DNA of 64,000 nt. Origin: UBA11524 sp963590165. GTDB lineage: Bacteria; Bacillota; Clostridia; Christensenellales; Aristaeellaceae. The notes under the pieces are model-generated. The model saw nothing but the letters and a program-made list of their open reading frames with translations, searched no databases and was not told the origin of the DNA. Shown piece after piece: positions 33,466 to 40,920 of this stretch (its first letter is position 1; the number at the start of each line of letters is the position of its first letter). Both the position numbers and the translations under genes were made by a program. The stretch lies in contig CAVANO010000012.1 in the NCBI GenBank assembly GCA_963590165.1, forward strand, positions 24,189 through 88,188, in the 5' to 3' direction.

Positions 33466-34758
33466 TCATCGATTCGGCAGAAGCGTCAGGATTTCCTTGA
33501 TGGACATGCAATACGGATCCGCCTCGAGGCTGCGCCCGTGCTTCAATATCTCCTGCGCGGTTTTTTGCATCGCAGGGAAGGCGCTGCGAATCAGATGATT
33601 AGCATGAATGACGATGTTCACGCCATGCGCCGCAAGTTCGTCCTCGGTTGTGGCATTATATGTCGTGGGAACAACGACAAGGGGCGTTTTCGCATCGTCC
33701 TTGCGGAAGGCATCGCAGAAGGCGAAGATTTCATCGGGCGTTTTCGCCTTGGAGTGAATCATGATGCCATCAGCACCGGCGGCAACGTACGCATGGCAGC
33801 GGCTGAGCGCGTCATCCAGACCCTGTTCGAGAATTAAGCTCTCGCAGCGTGCGATAATCATGAAGTCTTTTGTTTTCTGGGCATTCTTGCCGGCGCGGAT
33901 TTTTTCGCAGAAGACATCCACAGGTGCCTGCATCTGCCCTGCCCCCGTGCCGAAGAGGCTGTTCTTCTTCAGCCCCTGCTTATCTTCGATGATGACGGCG
34001 CTGATGCCGGTTCTCTCCAGCGTCTGCACGTTGTACACAAAGTGCTCGACCTGACCGCCGGTGTCTCCGTCCAGAATAATCGGCTTGGTGGTAACCTCCA
34101 TGATTTCTTCAAGCGTGTTGAGGCGGCTCGTCATGTCAACCAACTCAATATCCGGCTTGCCCTTCGCGGTGGAGTCGCATAGACTCGATACCCAGATGGC
34201 ATCAAACTGCCGGCGACCCTTCTCCGTCTCGACGACCGTTTTTTCGACAATCAGTCCGGTCAGACCGTCGTGCGCTTCCAGGACGGACAGGCACGGGCGG
34301 TAGTGCAGCAGACGGCGCAAGCGGCTCCGGCGCGTTTCCGGCAGGGAAAGCAGCTGGTCAAGCGTGGACAGCGTTTCTTCGGTCGGCGTATGCGTATAGG
34401 GGAATTCAACCAGCTCACCGCCCCACTCGCGCAGTGTCTCGATGACCTTCTGGCGGATATTCGCCTGATAACCTACGAGCCAGTCATCGCCATGAACAAC
34501 GATGTCCGGGCGCAGTTGATGCAGGATATCCGTGTAATCAAGGCTTTCCTGAATAACGACACGGCTGACATCCTTGAGTCCCTCGAACATCGAAATGCGC
34601 TCCTCCAGCGGAATGAGCGGATAATGCTTGTAGCTCGCGACAACCTCGTCCGTCAGCAGACCGACCGTCACCTCGCCGAGCTCGGCGGCACGCTGCAGGA
34701 TGCGGATGTGCCCATTATGCAGGATATCGGTGGAAAAGCAGATGTAAACCTGTTTCAT
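33466..34758 (-). CDS. pepM: Phosphoenolpyruvate mutase with N-terminal cytidylyltransferase domain
   Basis: 430 residues. Residues 1-135 are a nucleotidyltransferase of the TagD/GCT type with the HNGH motif at 14-17. Residues 150-430 are the isocitrate-lyase-superfamily PEP mutase with EAHDGLTGLIVE, WVSSLCDSTAKGKPDIE, DGDTGG (Mg2+ site) and, at 258-267, EDKQGLKKNS, which fits the diagnostic EDKxxxxxNS of true PEP mutases. It converts phosphoenolpyruvate to phosphonopyruvate, the entry to almost all phosphonates; the fused domain probably transfers CMP to a product. The start at 34758 overlaps the preceding gene by 4 bases with GGAGGTC upstream. It is last in the operon. Confidence 0.93.
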   Translation of the reverse strand: MKQVYICFSTDILHNGHIRILQRAAELGEVTVGLLTDEVVASYKHYPLIPLEERISMFEGLKDVSRVVIQESLDYTDILHQLRPDIVVHGDDWLVGYQANIRQKVIETLREWGGELVEFPYTHTPTEETLSTLDQLLSLPETRRSRLRRLLHYRPCLSVLEAHDGLTGLIVEKTVVETEKGRRQFDAIWVSSLCDSTAKGKPDIELVDMTSRLNTLEEIMEVTTKPIILDGDTGGQVEHFVYNVQTLERTGISAVIIEDKQGLKKNSLFGTGAGQMQAPVDVFCEKIRAGKNAQKTKDFMIIARCESLILEQGLDDALSRCHAYVAAGADGIMIHSKAKTPDEIFAFCDAFRKDDAKTPLVVVPTTYNATTEDELAAHGVNIVIHANHLIRSAFPAMQKTAQEILKHGRSLEADPYCMSIKEILTLLPNR

Positions 34759-35480
34759 CGTCTGACCTCCTGTGCGAATCGGGCACAGACAACTGCCCGA
34801 TCCTCCTGATTGTCGATTTCCGCGCAAAGCAGTCCGCCGCATTCATAGGGGAACAGCGGAATTTCGTCAGGCACGGCATTGAAGGCGTTTTCGGCATAGC
34901 ATTTGACATCGCCGCGTGCAACAAAACGCTCAATCTCTGCCATCCAGCGTGCAAAATCGTCCGCACGCCAATGGTATGCCGCCTGACACGCCGCGCTGCC
35001 CGGTTCAAAGCAGTCCACGCCGATTCTGCGGACGCGCCCGTCCTTCAGCAATGCCTTGAAGTCCTTATCCGGCAGCGGCAGGGTGGAATCAACCGCCATC
35101 GTGCTGACCTCGGACGACACAAGCGCCCGCATCACCTGCGGATGAAGCACCAAATCGCCGTGCAGGCTCAGCACGTCCTGCCCCTTGAGCGCTTCACGTG
35201 CCAGATGCATGCTGTAAATGTAATTTGTCTCGCGGTACCGCGGATTATGGACAAAATGCAGGCGGATGCCGCTGTTTAATCCCGTCAGATAATCCGTCAG
35301 CGTATCGCTCAGATGCCCGGTCGTGACGACTGCATCGGTGATGCCGCACGATTTCAGCAGCTTGAGCTGCCACGAGATGATGGTGTCCTGTTCGTCCAGG
35401 CGGCACATGCACTTCGGGTGCTCCCGCGTTTCATCGCCCATGCGTGAACCGAGCCCCGAATTCAGCAACAGCGCAATCAT
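34755..35480 (-). CDS. LicC/PntC-like NTP transferase in the phosphonate operon
   Basis: 241 residues. The N-terminal LLNSGLGSRMG and HPKCM form the nucleotide-binding loop and lysine of sugar-phosphate or choline-phosphate nucleotidyltransferases; LSLHGDLVL contains the metal-binding Asp, and a second Asp lies in EIDNQED near the C-terminus. Homologues next to PEP mutase genes are proposed or shown to make CMP-activated phosphonates such as CMP-2-aminoethylphosphonate. ATGA overlaps on both sides tie it to the decarboxylase and PEP mutase genes. The exact substrate cannot be read from the sequence. Confidence 0.82.
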   Translation of the reverse strand: MIALLLNSGLGSRMGDETREHPKCMCRLDEQDTIISWQLKLLKSCGITDAVVTTGHLSDTLTDYLTGLNSGIRLHFVHNPRYRETNYIYSMHLAREALKGQDVLSLHGDLVLHPQVMRALVSSEVSTMAVDSTLPLPDKDFKALLKDGRVRRIGVDCFEPGSAACQAAYHWRADDFARWMAEIERFVARGDVKCYAENAFNAVPDEIPLFPYECGGLLCAEIDNQEDRAVVCARFAQEVRR

Positions 35481-36619
35481 TCCGCCTTGTCCTCCTTCAG
35501 CAGCGCCATCAGCGCATCGCGGTTCTCTCTCGGTGTCGTTGTCGGACGACCAAGGTCAGCACGCGCGCCAACCGCGCAGGCGATTTCCAGCATCGTCAGC
35601 TCATTTGCCTTGCTGACCGCCTGAAGCGCGCCGCACAGCGAATTTTCGTCCTCTGCCGACATGACCTGCGGATAGCCGACCGCCGCTGCGACACGGCTTG
35701 CGGACAGCGCACCTTCACACACCGGCATGCCGCCGACCGTTTCATGCGCGCCGTTGCTGATAACGACATGCACGAGATTCTCCGGCTTACGCTGCGCAAT
35801 GACCGCCATCGCGCCAAGATGCATCAACGCCGCACCATCGCCGTCCAGACACCAGACGCGGCGATTCTTTTTCTCCAGCGCAATTTCCAGCGCAATCATG
35901 CTCGCATGCCCCATCGAACCGACTGTCAGGAAGTCATGTGCATGACCCTGACCATGTTTTTCGCGCAGCTCGAAGATTTCGCGGCTGAGCTTGCCGGTCG
36001 TTGACACCACAATGTCATCCGGCGACAGCGCGGACAGGAGCAGTTCCGCCGCCCGTTCGCGCAGGAGTGTATGGCTGTTGCCATAGGAAGGCTTCAGCGT
36101 GCAGGTCAGCGCACCCTTGCGGACAACAAGCGCCGCCGTCTGCTTTTCTTTCAGGCATTCTGCAAGGAATGCAAAGTCCGCCGCAAATTGCTCTTCGGTC
36201 GTATCGCGGCTCAGCACGCGGTACGGGATATCCAGCAAATCAAGCTGTCCCAGCGTAATCTGCCCCTGCTTGACGTGCTGCGGCTCATCATGCACGCCGG
36301 GTTCGCCGCGCCAGCCGATGACCAGCAGGCAGGGCAGCTGATACACCTGCGCATCCATCAGCGATGCCAGCGGATTGACGGCGTTGCCCAACCCGGAATT
36401 CTGCATATAGCACAGGGCAGGCTTGCCGGTCGCCAGATAATGACCTGCTGCAAGCCCGATGGCGTTGCCTTCATTCGCCGCGACGATGTGATGCGGAGAA
36501 TGCACGCCGTAAAGCGCATAGAGCGTGTCGCACAGTCCCTTGAGCTGTGAATCCGGCACACCGGTAAAAAAGTCAAGACCCGCCTGCTGGCAGGCGTCCA
36601 AGAGAAGCTGTGCGTCCAT
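35477..36619 (-). CDS. aepY: Phosphonopyruvate decarboxylase
   Basis: 380 residues. It is a thiamine-diphosphate enzyme in one chain: the N-terminal Pyr domain has FFTGVPDSQLKGL and the catalytic Glu in AANEGNAIGLAAG; the C-terminal PP domain has WCLDGDGAALMHLGAMAVI and the metal-binding Asn in VHVVISNGAHETVGG. FTGVPDS and EPQHVKQG are specific to the phosphonopyruvate/sulfopyruvate decarboxylase group. It pulls the unfavourable PEP mutase reaction forward by making phosphonoacetaldehyde. The ATG at 36619 has AGGGGTGG seven bases upstream; a GTG at 36628 is less likely. Confidence 0.93.
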   Translation of the reverse strand: MDAQLLLDACQQAGLDFFTGVPDSQLKGLCDTLYALYGVHSPHHIVAANEGNAIGLAAGHYLATGKPALCYMQNSGLGNAVNPLASLMDAQVYQLPCLLVIGWRGEPGVHDEPQHVKQGQITLGQLDLLDIPYRVLSRDTTEEQFAADFAFLAECLKEKQTAALVVRKGALTCTLKPSYGNSHTLLRERAAELLLSALSPDDIVVSTTGKLSREIFELREKHGQGHAHDFLTVGSMGHASMIALEIALEKKNRRVWCLDGDGAALMHLGAMAVIAQRKPENLVHVVISNGAHETVGGMPVCEGALSASRVAAAVGYPQVMSAEDENSLCGALQAVSKANELTMLEIACAVGARADLGRPTTTPRENRDALMALLKEDKAE

Positions 36620-36635
36620 GGTGTCCACCCCTTTT

Positions 36636-37175
36636 TTAGTCCTCCACCGCTTCGACCATTGTCAGGCTTCGGATATGCCACTTGCCGCTTTCCTTGACAA
36701 GCACGGCATTATAGCGAATGCTCTGCCAGTCGGGCGGATACAGCCCTTCAGAGCCTTTTTCTTCTACATATTGATCGGCGTAAGCGGCTTTGACGCGGCC
36801 GTCAATGCGCGGAATGCGCTCCACAATCGTGACCCGCGCAACCGTATCCCACGGCCAAACCCACATAAACGACATCTCCAGCCGGTGGTCGATGCCGCGG
36901 ATGTTGTAATCCTTGTAAGCGGATTCGCCGGCAATGGCGCTCTGCACCATCGGGTCGCGCTGGATAAAGCTTTCCTGAAAGTATTTCGTCAGCTCGGAGG
37001 AGTCCTCCATCATCATGATGACCTTTGCACGGAGCGCCATGCCGTCCTTGAGCACGACGTGAATGTTCGTCAGGTTCATGGCGTAGTAAAAGCTGACGAC
37101 CGCCAGCCCGATAACCACCAGCAGCACCAGCAGCCGCGATGCGATGTGCCAGATTAATCTGCGCAGATATTGCAT
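36636..37175 (-). CDS. Unknown single-pass membrane protein
   Basis: 179 residues, not recognised. One transmembrane helix (about 12-34, LLVLLVVIGLAVVSFYYAMN) is followed by an extracytoplasmic domain of about 140 residues with several tryptophans and a strand-rich end (YNAVLVKESGKWHIRSLTMVE) that resembles NTF2-like folds. It lies 16 bases before aepY and 17 bases after the NYN gene, in the same orientation, so it is probably in the phosphonate operon. Whether it works in that pathway is unknown. The Shine-Dalgarno GGAGGG is good. Confidence 0.7.
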   Translation of the reverse strand: MQYLRRLIWHIASRLLVLLVVIGLAVVSFYYAMNLTNIHVVLKDGMALRAKVIMMMEDSSELTKYFQESFIQRDPMVQSAIAGESAYKDYNIRGIDHRLEMSFMWVWPWDTVARVTIVERIPRIDGRVKAAYADQYVEEKGSEGLYPPDWQSIRYNAVLVKESGKWHIRSLTMVEAVED

Positions 37176-37192
37176 GACGGTTCCCTCCGATA

Positions 37193-38179
37193 TCAGAGCA
37201 GCTGAATCAGCATCGTCTTCTGCTCGTCCATTTCCACCTTAACAAGGCCGTCCTTTTCCAATTGCTTCATCACATCCGAAAAGCGCTTGAAGCCGATGTT
37301 CCGCTCGGAAAAATCAGGATAGGACGTCAGAATGTCCGCCTTGAGGATGGACGGGTTGATGCGCTCGAAGCCGCCTTCCTTGTACGCCTGCAGCTGTGCA
37401 GCGAATGCTTCGCGCCAGTTGTCCTTCGTCAGCTGCGGACGGCTTTCTGCTGATTCGGCGCTGTTCGGGCTGACCATCATGTTGAAATTGTCCGTCTTGA
37501 CGCGGAAATCACCGAAGCGCTGACTCAGGCGCGTCAGCAGCTTGCCGAAGGACGAACAGCCGTATGTCTTTTCGTTGAAGTCCGGACGAAGGCGCAGCAG
37601 CACGTTCTTGAGCTCAGAGGCGTACATGCCGTCCGTATCGGCGGATTCCTCCAGAATGGACATCAGCAGCTTATTGAGCTCTGCCTCGTCCGCAGCCTCC
37701 TCGGTCGCGGCACGCTGCTTCTTTGCCGGCGACGGCACAGCAGCGGCGCTGACGCCCTCCAGAAACTGGAACTCATTGCACGCATTAATGAAGATGGTGC
37801 TTGCGGCTTCGCTTCGGCTGATGCCCAGCACGAATTTGCCCATACTCTTGAGCCTGCCGACAAGCGGCGTGTAATCGCTGTCGCCGGACACGATGCAGAA
37901 GGAGTCAATCAGCGGATTCGTGAACGCCACTTCAAGCGCATCGACGACCAGCTGAATATCGGCGTTGTTCTTCTGCGCGATGCCGTAACGCAGAGACGGC
38001 ACAACCGTGAACGTGTTGCTCAGCAGCAGCTCCTTGAGCGAAGAAAAATGGTCGGTATAGCCGTATACCCTGCCCAGCAGGATATCGCCGCGGATTTTGA
38101 CCTTCTCCAGAATCGAATTGAGCGTCGGCACCTTCGCGCCGCAGTTCTCCAAGTCAACAAAAATTGCGAATTTTGCCAT
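37193..38179 (-). CDS. NYN-domain ribonuclease-like protein with LOTUS/OST-HTH domains
   Basis: 328 residues. The N-terminal NYN (PIN-like) domain shows IFVDLENCG, the second acidic site NADIQLVVDALEVAF and FCIVSGDSDYTPLVGRLKSMGK, matching LabA-type predicted RNases. Two LOTUS/OST-HTH-type domains follow (about 165-240, ASELKNVLLRLRPDF ... YGCSSFGKLLTRL; and about 255-328, NPSILKADILTSYPDF ... IGFKRFSDVMKQLEKDG). The combination predicts RNA binding and cleavage. It is second in the GntR-led operon, 20 bases after the regulator gene. Confidence 0.87.
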   Translation of the reverse strand: MAKFAIFVDLENCGAKVPTLNSILEKVKIRGDILLGRVYGYTDHFSSLKELLLSNTFTVVPSLRYGIAQKNNADIQLVVDALEVAFTNPLIDSFCIVSGDSDYTPLVGRLKSMGKFVLGISRSEAASTIFINACNEFQFLEGVSAAAVPSPAKKQRAATEEAADEAELNKLLMSILEESADTDGMYASELKNVLLRLRPDFNEKTYGCSSFGKLLTRLSQRFGDFRVKTDNFNMMVSPNSAESAESRPQLTKDNWREAFAAQLQAYKEGGFERINPSILKADILTSYPDFSERNIGFKRFSDVMKQLEKDGLVKVEMDEQKTMLIQLL

Positions 38180-38199
38180 AAATCAGCCTCGTGTAACGT

Positions 38200-38925
38200 T
38201 TAAATTCGGAAGGTGAAGCGATCCGCGCGGATGACCTGCGTCGACGTATGCAGCGGCAGCGCATGCTGGTCATACATCACCTCATGCAGCAACAGCAGTG
38301 CCTGACCCGGCTCGACCTCGAGGAGTTTCGCCTGCGCAGGCGTCGCATAGCACAGGCTGATTTCATGCAGTGCGCTCTCCGGGCGCAGGTCATGCCGCTC
38401 CAATGCTTCATAGAGCGATTCGTGCATGTCCTCCAGCAGCAGGAAGGTATACTTCGCCGGAAAGCGGTTTGTTTCAATCATCACCGGCACATCGTCTGCC
38501 ATCCGCAGGCGTTCGATTTCCAGCACGCGCTCATCCGGCAGCTGCAGCTCCGAAGCGGTCTGCGCATCGGCATGCGTCATATGCATATGAATCAGCCGTG
38601 CGCCGGCTTTCATGCCCTGTGCTTCACAGCCCTCATGGAAGCTGCTGACGCTGCGCAGGTCGCGGCAGATGCGCGGCTTACACACATATGTGCCCTTGCC
38701 CTGCATCTTATGCAGGATTCCCTCGCGCGACAGCTCACTCAATGCGCGGCGCACCGTCACACGGCTGACGCCGTAGCGCTCACAGAGTGCCCCTTCTGAC
38801 GGAATCCGGCTGCCAGGCGGATATGTTCCATTCGAAATATCTTCCTGAATCTTCACGATCATCTGCTGATACAGCGGATTCATGCTGGTATGCTGCAGCA
38901 GTACCCCCTTTTGTTGCTCAGACAT
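38200..38925 (-). CDS. GntR/HutC family transcriptional regulator
   Basis: 241 residues. Its winged HTH has PLYQQMIVKIQEDISNGTYP, GSRIPSEGALCERYGVSRVT and KMQGKGTYV; the UTRA effector domain follows from about 90 to 235, with ERLRMADDVPVMIETNRFP and LLLHEVMYDQHALPLHTS. HutC-type members bind small effectors such as amino sugars, histidine derivatives or phosphonates (PhnF). As the first gene of the operon that includes the phosphonate genes it is the obvious candidate regulator. GGGGGTG precedes the start. Confidence 0.9.
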   Translation of the reverse strand: MSEQQKGVLLQHTSMNPLYQQMIVKIQEDISNGTYPPGSRIPSEGALCERYGVSRVTVRRALSELSREGILHKMQGKGTYVCKPRICRDLRSVSSFHEGCEAQGMKAGARLIHMHMTHADAQTASELQLPDERVLEIERLRMADDVPVMIETNRFPAKYTFLLLEDMHESLYEALERHDLRPESALHEISLCYATPAQAKLLEVEPGQALLLLHEVMYDQHALPLHTSTQVIRADRFTFRI

Positions 38926-38954
38926 CCGTCTTCACCCCCCTATGTTCTCTCTTT

Positions 38955-38988
38955 ACCAGTATATCATTATTTCAGAAAAAAAACCAGT
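38955..38988 (-). promoter_or_regulatory. Candidate promoter/operator of the GntR operon
   Basis: On the minus strand TGATATACT gives an extended -10 (TATACT, 38963-38958), with a poor -35 (TGGTTT). Two ACCAGT direct repeats (38955-38960 and 38983-38988) flank it at 28-bp spacing and could be regulator contacts. Confidence 0.35.
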
Positions 38989-39035
38989 CCTCATAGCTAA
39001 TTAACAGAACCGTATGTGACAAGCGTTTCTTACGC

Positions 39036-39064
39036 TTGCTTTTTCTGCCGTTGTGCTGTAAAAT
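39036..39064 (+). promoter_or_regulatory. Promoter of the DUF2232-rplI-dnaB operon
   Basis: TTGCTT (39036-39041), 17 bases, TAAAAT (39059-39064), preceded by a CAAGCG/CGCTTG hairpin at about 39020-39038. Confidence 0.55.
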
Positions 39065-39091
39065 AAAAGGGCTGTAAGGAGTGTGAAGATC

Positions 39092-40180
39092 ATGGCAGCA
39101 ATGCTTGCCGCGAGGCAGCGTAAAACCGGTTTCCTGCATACAGCGGCGGCAATTGTCCTCTTCGGCGTAATTGCGGCGGCGAAAAGTGCGTTTCTTGCCG
39201 GCGTGATGCTGGCGCTGATGCCCTTTGTCACCGGCGGTATCGTGTCAAAGGATTTCTTCGCTCTGGGGGATGATCCTTCTAAGCGTGACTGGCTCTGGCC
39301 GATGAAGGTGCTGCTGTGCATCCCGTTTGCACTGTGCCTGCTGTTGCTCCCGAAGCTGTTCCTGCCGTCCGGGTGCGTGTGGCTGCTGGGCAGCGCGGTG
39401 TCGCTGTTCCTGCCGGAAAAGGCGCTTGCCGGAAAGCGGACAGCCATGTACTGGTCAGCCGTATGCGCAGCGGCCATTTTGGCAATGCTGGCAATGCTGC
39501 TTGAACGGTATCGGGCATACGGCGATATGTATGAGGGGCTGTCCTATGACATCATGTCGCTGTACATGAACGACCTGACGCGTCCGCAGCTGCTCTACAA
39601 TGCCTATTTGTCGGGGCTTGCATCGCTGGACAGTGACCGTGCGCTGACGCTGACGGCATGGATCAAGCTGACTGGGCTGGTTTCCCTGATTCCTGAGGAC
39701 ATCCTGTCGCAGCTGGAGAGCAGCTTCCGTACAACCATCGAGCTGTCACTGCCGTCCGTTGTGCCGGATTTGATGGTCAAGGGAACGATGGCGGTCGCAC
39801 TGATCATGACGCTCATCCGTCAGAAGAAGGAAATCACTCCGACCATTCCGCCGGCGACAGCGTGGTATATGCCGACCGGCTTCGGCATCGGCATGGGCGT
39901 GTTCCTCGTGCTGAGCGCCATTCAGTACATGACGGACAATGACACGGTCGCGATGATGACCTCGATGATGGGCAGCGTTGCGTTCTGGGCGTTTGCGATT
40001 CAGGGCGTTGCCATGAACAGTGCGATTCTCAAGAAGATGAACGCCAGCCGGACGCGCCGCAAGGTGATTGCGGTGATCACCGTGCTGTTCATCCCGATTA
40101 TCGCGGTGCTTTGGGGCATCATGGATCAGCTGCGCGACCCGCGGGAACTCCGCGAGGACATGCGCGGCGAGGACGAATAA
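39092..40180 (+). CDS. DUF2232 (YybS-like) multi-spanning membrane protein
   Basis: 362 residues with about eight hydrophobic segments and a short charged C-terminus (RELREDMRGEDE). Gene order (this gene, rplI, dnaB) matches yybS-gdpP-rplI-dnaC of Bacillus, except that the c-di-AMP phosphodiesterase gene gdpP is absent. Some family members look like S components of energy-coupling-factor transporters, but no substrate is known. The ATG at 39092 follows AAGGAG by 10 bases; a GTG at 39083 would sit on the Shine-Dalgarno. Confidence 0.8.
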   Translation: MAAMLAARQRKTGFLHTAAAIVLFGVIAAAKSAFLAGVMLALMPFVTGGIVSKDFFALGDDPSKRDWLWPMKVLLCIPFALCLLLLPKLFLPSGCVWLLGSAVSLFLPEKALAGKRTAMYWSAVCAAAILAMLAMLLERYRAYGDMYEGLSYDIMSLYMNDLTRPQLLYNAYLSGLASLDSDRALTLTAWIKLTGLVSLIPEDILSQLESSFRTTIELSLPSVVPDLMVKGTMAVALIMTLIRQKKEITPTIPPATAWYMPTGFGIGMGVFLVLSAIQYMTDNDTVAMMTSMMGSVAFWAFAIQGVAMNSAILKKMNASRTRRKVIAVITVLFIPIIAVLWGIMDQLRDPRELREDMRGEDE

Positions 40181-40194
40181 AACTATTTTTGTAA

Positions 40195-40264
40195 CCGGAA
40201 CGGATTGCCCGGAACGGGTTGCACGGAACGGATTGCCCGGAACGGGTTGCCCGAAACGGGCTGA
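40195..40264. repeat. 14-bp tandem array, five copies, upstream of rplI
   Basis: Five exact-length units CCGGAACGGRTTGC, the last degenerate (CCGAAACGGGCTGA), end three bases before the GAGGAGG Shine-Dalgarno of rplI. Units can pair weakly with one another. Because it lies in the rplI leader, copy-number change could alter translation or read-through. Confidence 0.9.
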
Positions 40265-40282
40265 TTGAGGAGGAATTTGATT

Positions 40283-40735
40283 ATGAAGGTTATTCTGCTG
40301 GCGGATGTCAAGGGTGTCGGCAAAAAGGATCAGATTGTGAACGCGGCGGACGGCTATGCCCGCAACTTCCTGTTCCCCAAGAAGCTGGCGGTTGAAGCGA
40401 CTGCCGGTTCCATGAAGGGCGTGGAAAAAATGCGCAAGGCAGAGGCTGACCGCGAGGCACAGCGCCGTGCCGATGCCGAAAAGCAGGCAGCCGCCCTGCG
40501 CGGTCAGGTGATCAACATGTCCGTGAAGTGCGGCTCGCAGGGACGCCTGTACGGCTCCATCACAAGCGCTGAAGTGGCCGAGCAGCTGAAGGCTCAGCAC
40601 GGTGTCGAAGTAGACAAGCGCGATATCAAGTGCGAAAACATCCGCGCAATCGGCGATGTGGAGATTGAAGTGCGGCTGTACAAGGACATTTCTGCAAAGA
40701 TGAATGTGCATGTTGAGGCTGCGCCTGCAAAGTAA
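40283..40735 (+). CDS. rplI: 50S ribosomal protein L9
   Basis: 150 residues. The N-terminal rRNA-binding domain is classic: MKVILLADVKGVGKKDQIV then NAADGYARNFLFPKKLAVEA; a long central helix rich in Ala, Glu and Arg follows, and the C-terminal domain has GRLYGSITSAEVAEQL. The ATG at 40283 gives the conserved start and follows GAGGAGG; six extra codons upstream are not needed. It is flanked on both sides by short repeat arrays. Confidence 0.95.
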   Translation: MKVILLADVKGVGKKDQIVNAADGYARNFLFPKKLAVEATAGSMKGVEKMRKAEADREAQRRADAEKQAAALRGQVINMSVKCGSQGRLYGSITSAEVAEQLKAQHGVEVDKRDIKCENIRAIGDVEIEVRLYKDISAKMNVHVEAAPAK

Positions 40736-40842
40736 CAGACTTCGTCTGGGCTCAAACTTCGTCTGGGCTCAGACTTCGTCTGGATTTCAAACTTCGTCTG
40801 GATTTCAGACTTCGTCTGGGCTCAGACTTCGTCTGGCTTTTT
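40736..40842 (+). repeat. Array of six CAGAC-TTC-GTCTG mini-hairpins after rplI
   Basis: Immediately after the rplI stop, a 17-18 bp unit (cAGACTTCGTCTGGgct) repeats six times. Most copies hold the inverted repeat CAGAC/GTCTG round a TTC loop (copies 2 and 4 read AAACTTCGTCTG), and the last is followed by GCTTTTTGACC, so it may act as a weak terminator. Beyond it to 40920 lies a degenerate fragment of the ATGAAAATG repeat in reverse and the dnaB Shine-Dalgarno region. Confidence 0.85.
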
Positions 40843-40920
40843 GACCCTTCAGGCAAGCAATGCTCGTTTCCATAAGGAATTTTGATTGCAGCTTCTAAGG
40901 AGAGGAAGTGATCAGCCGGA

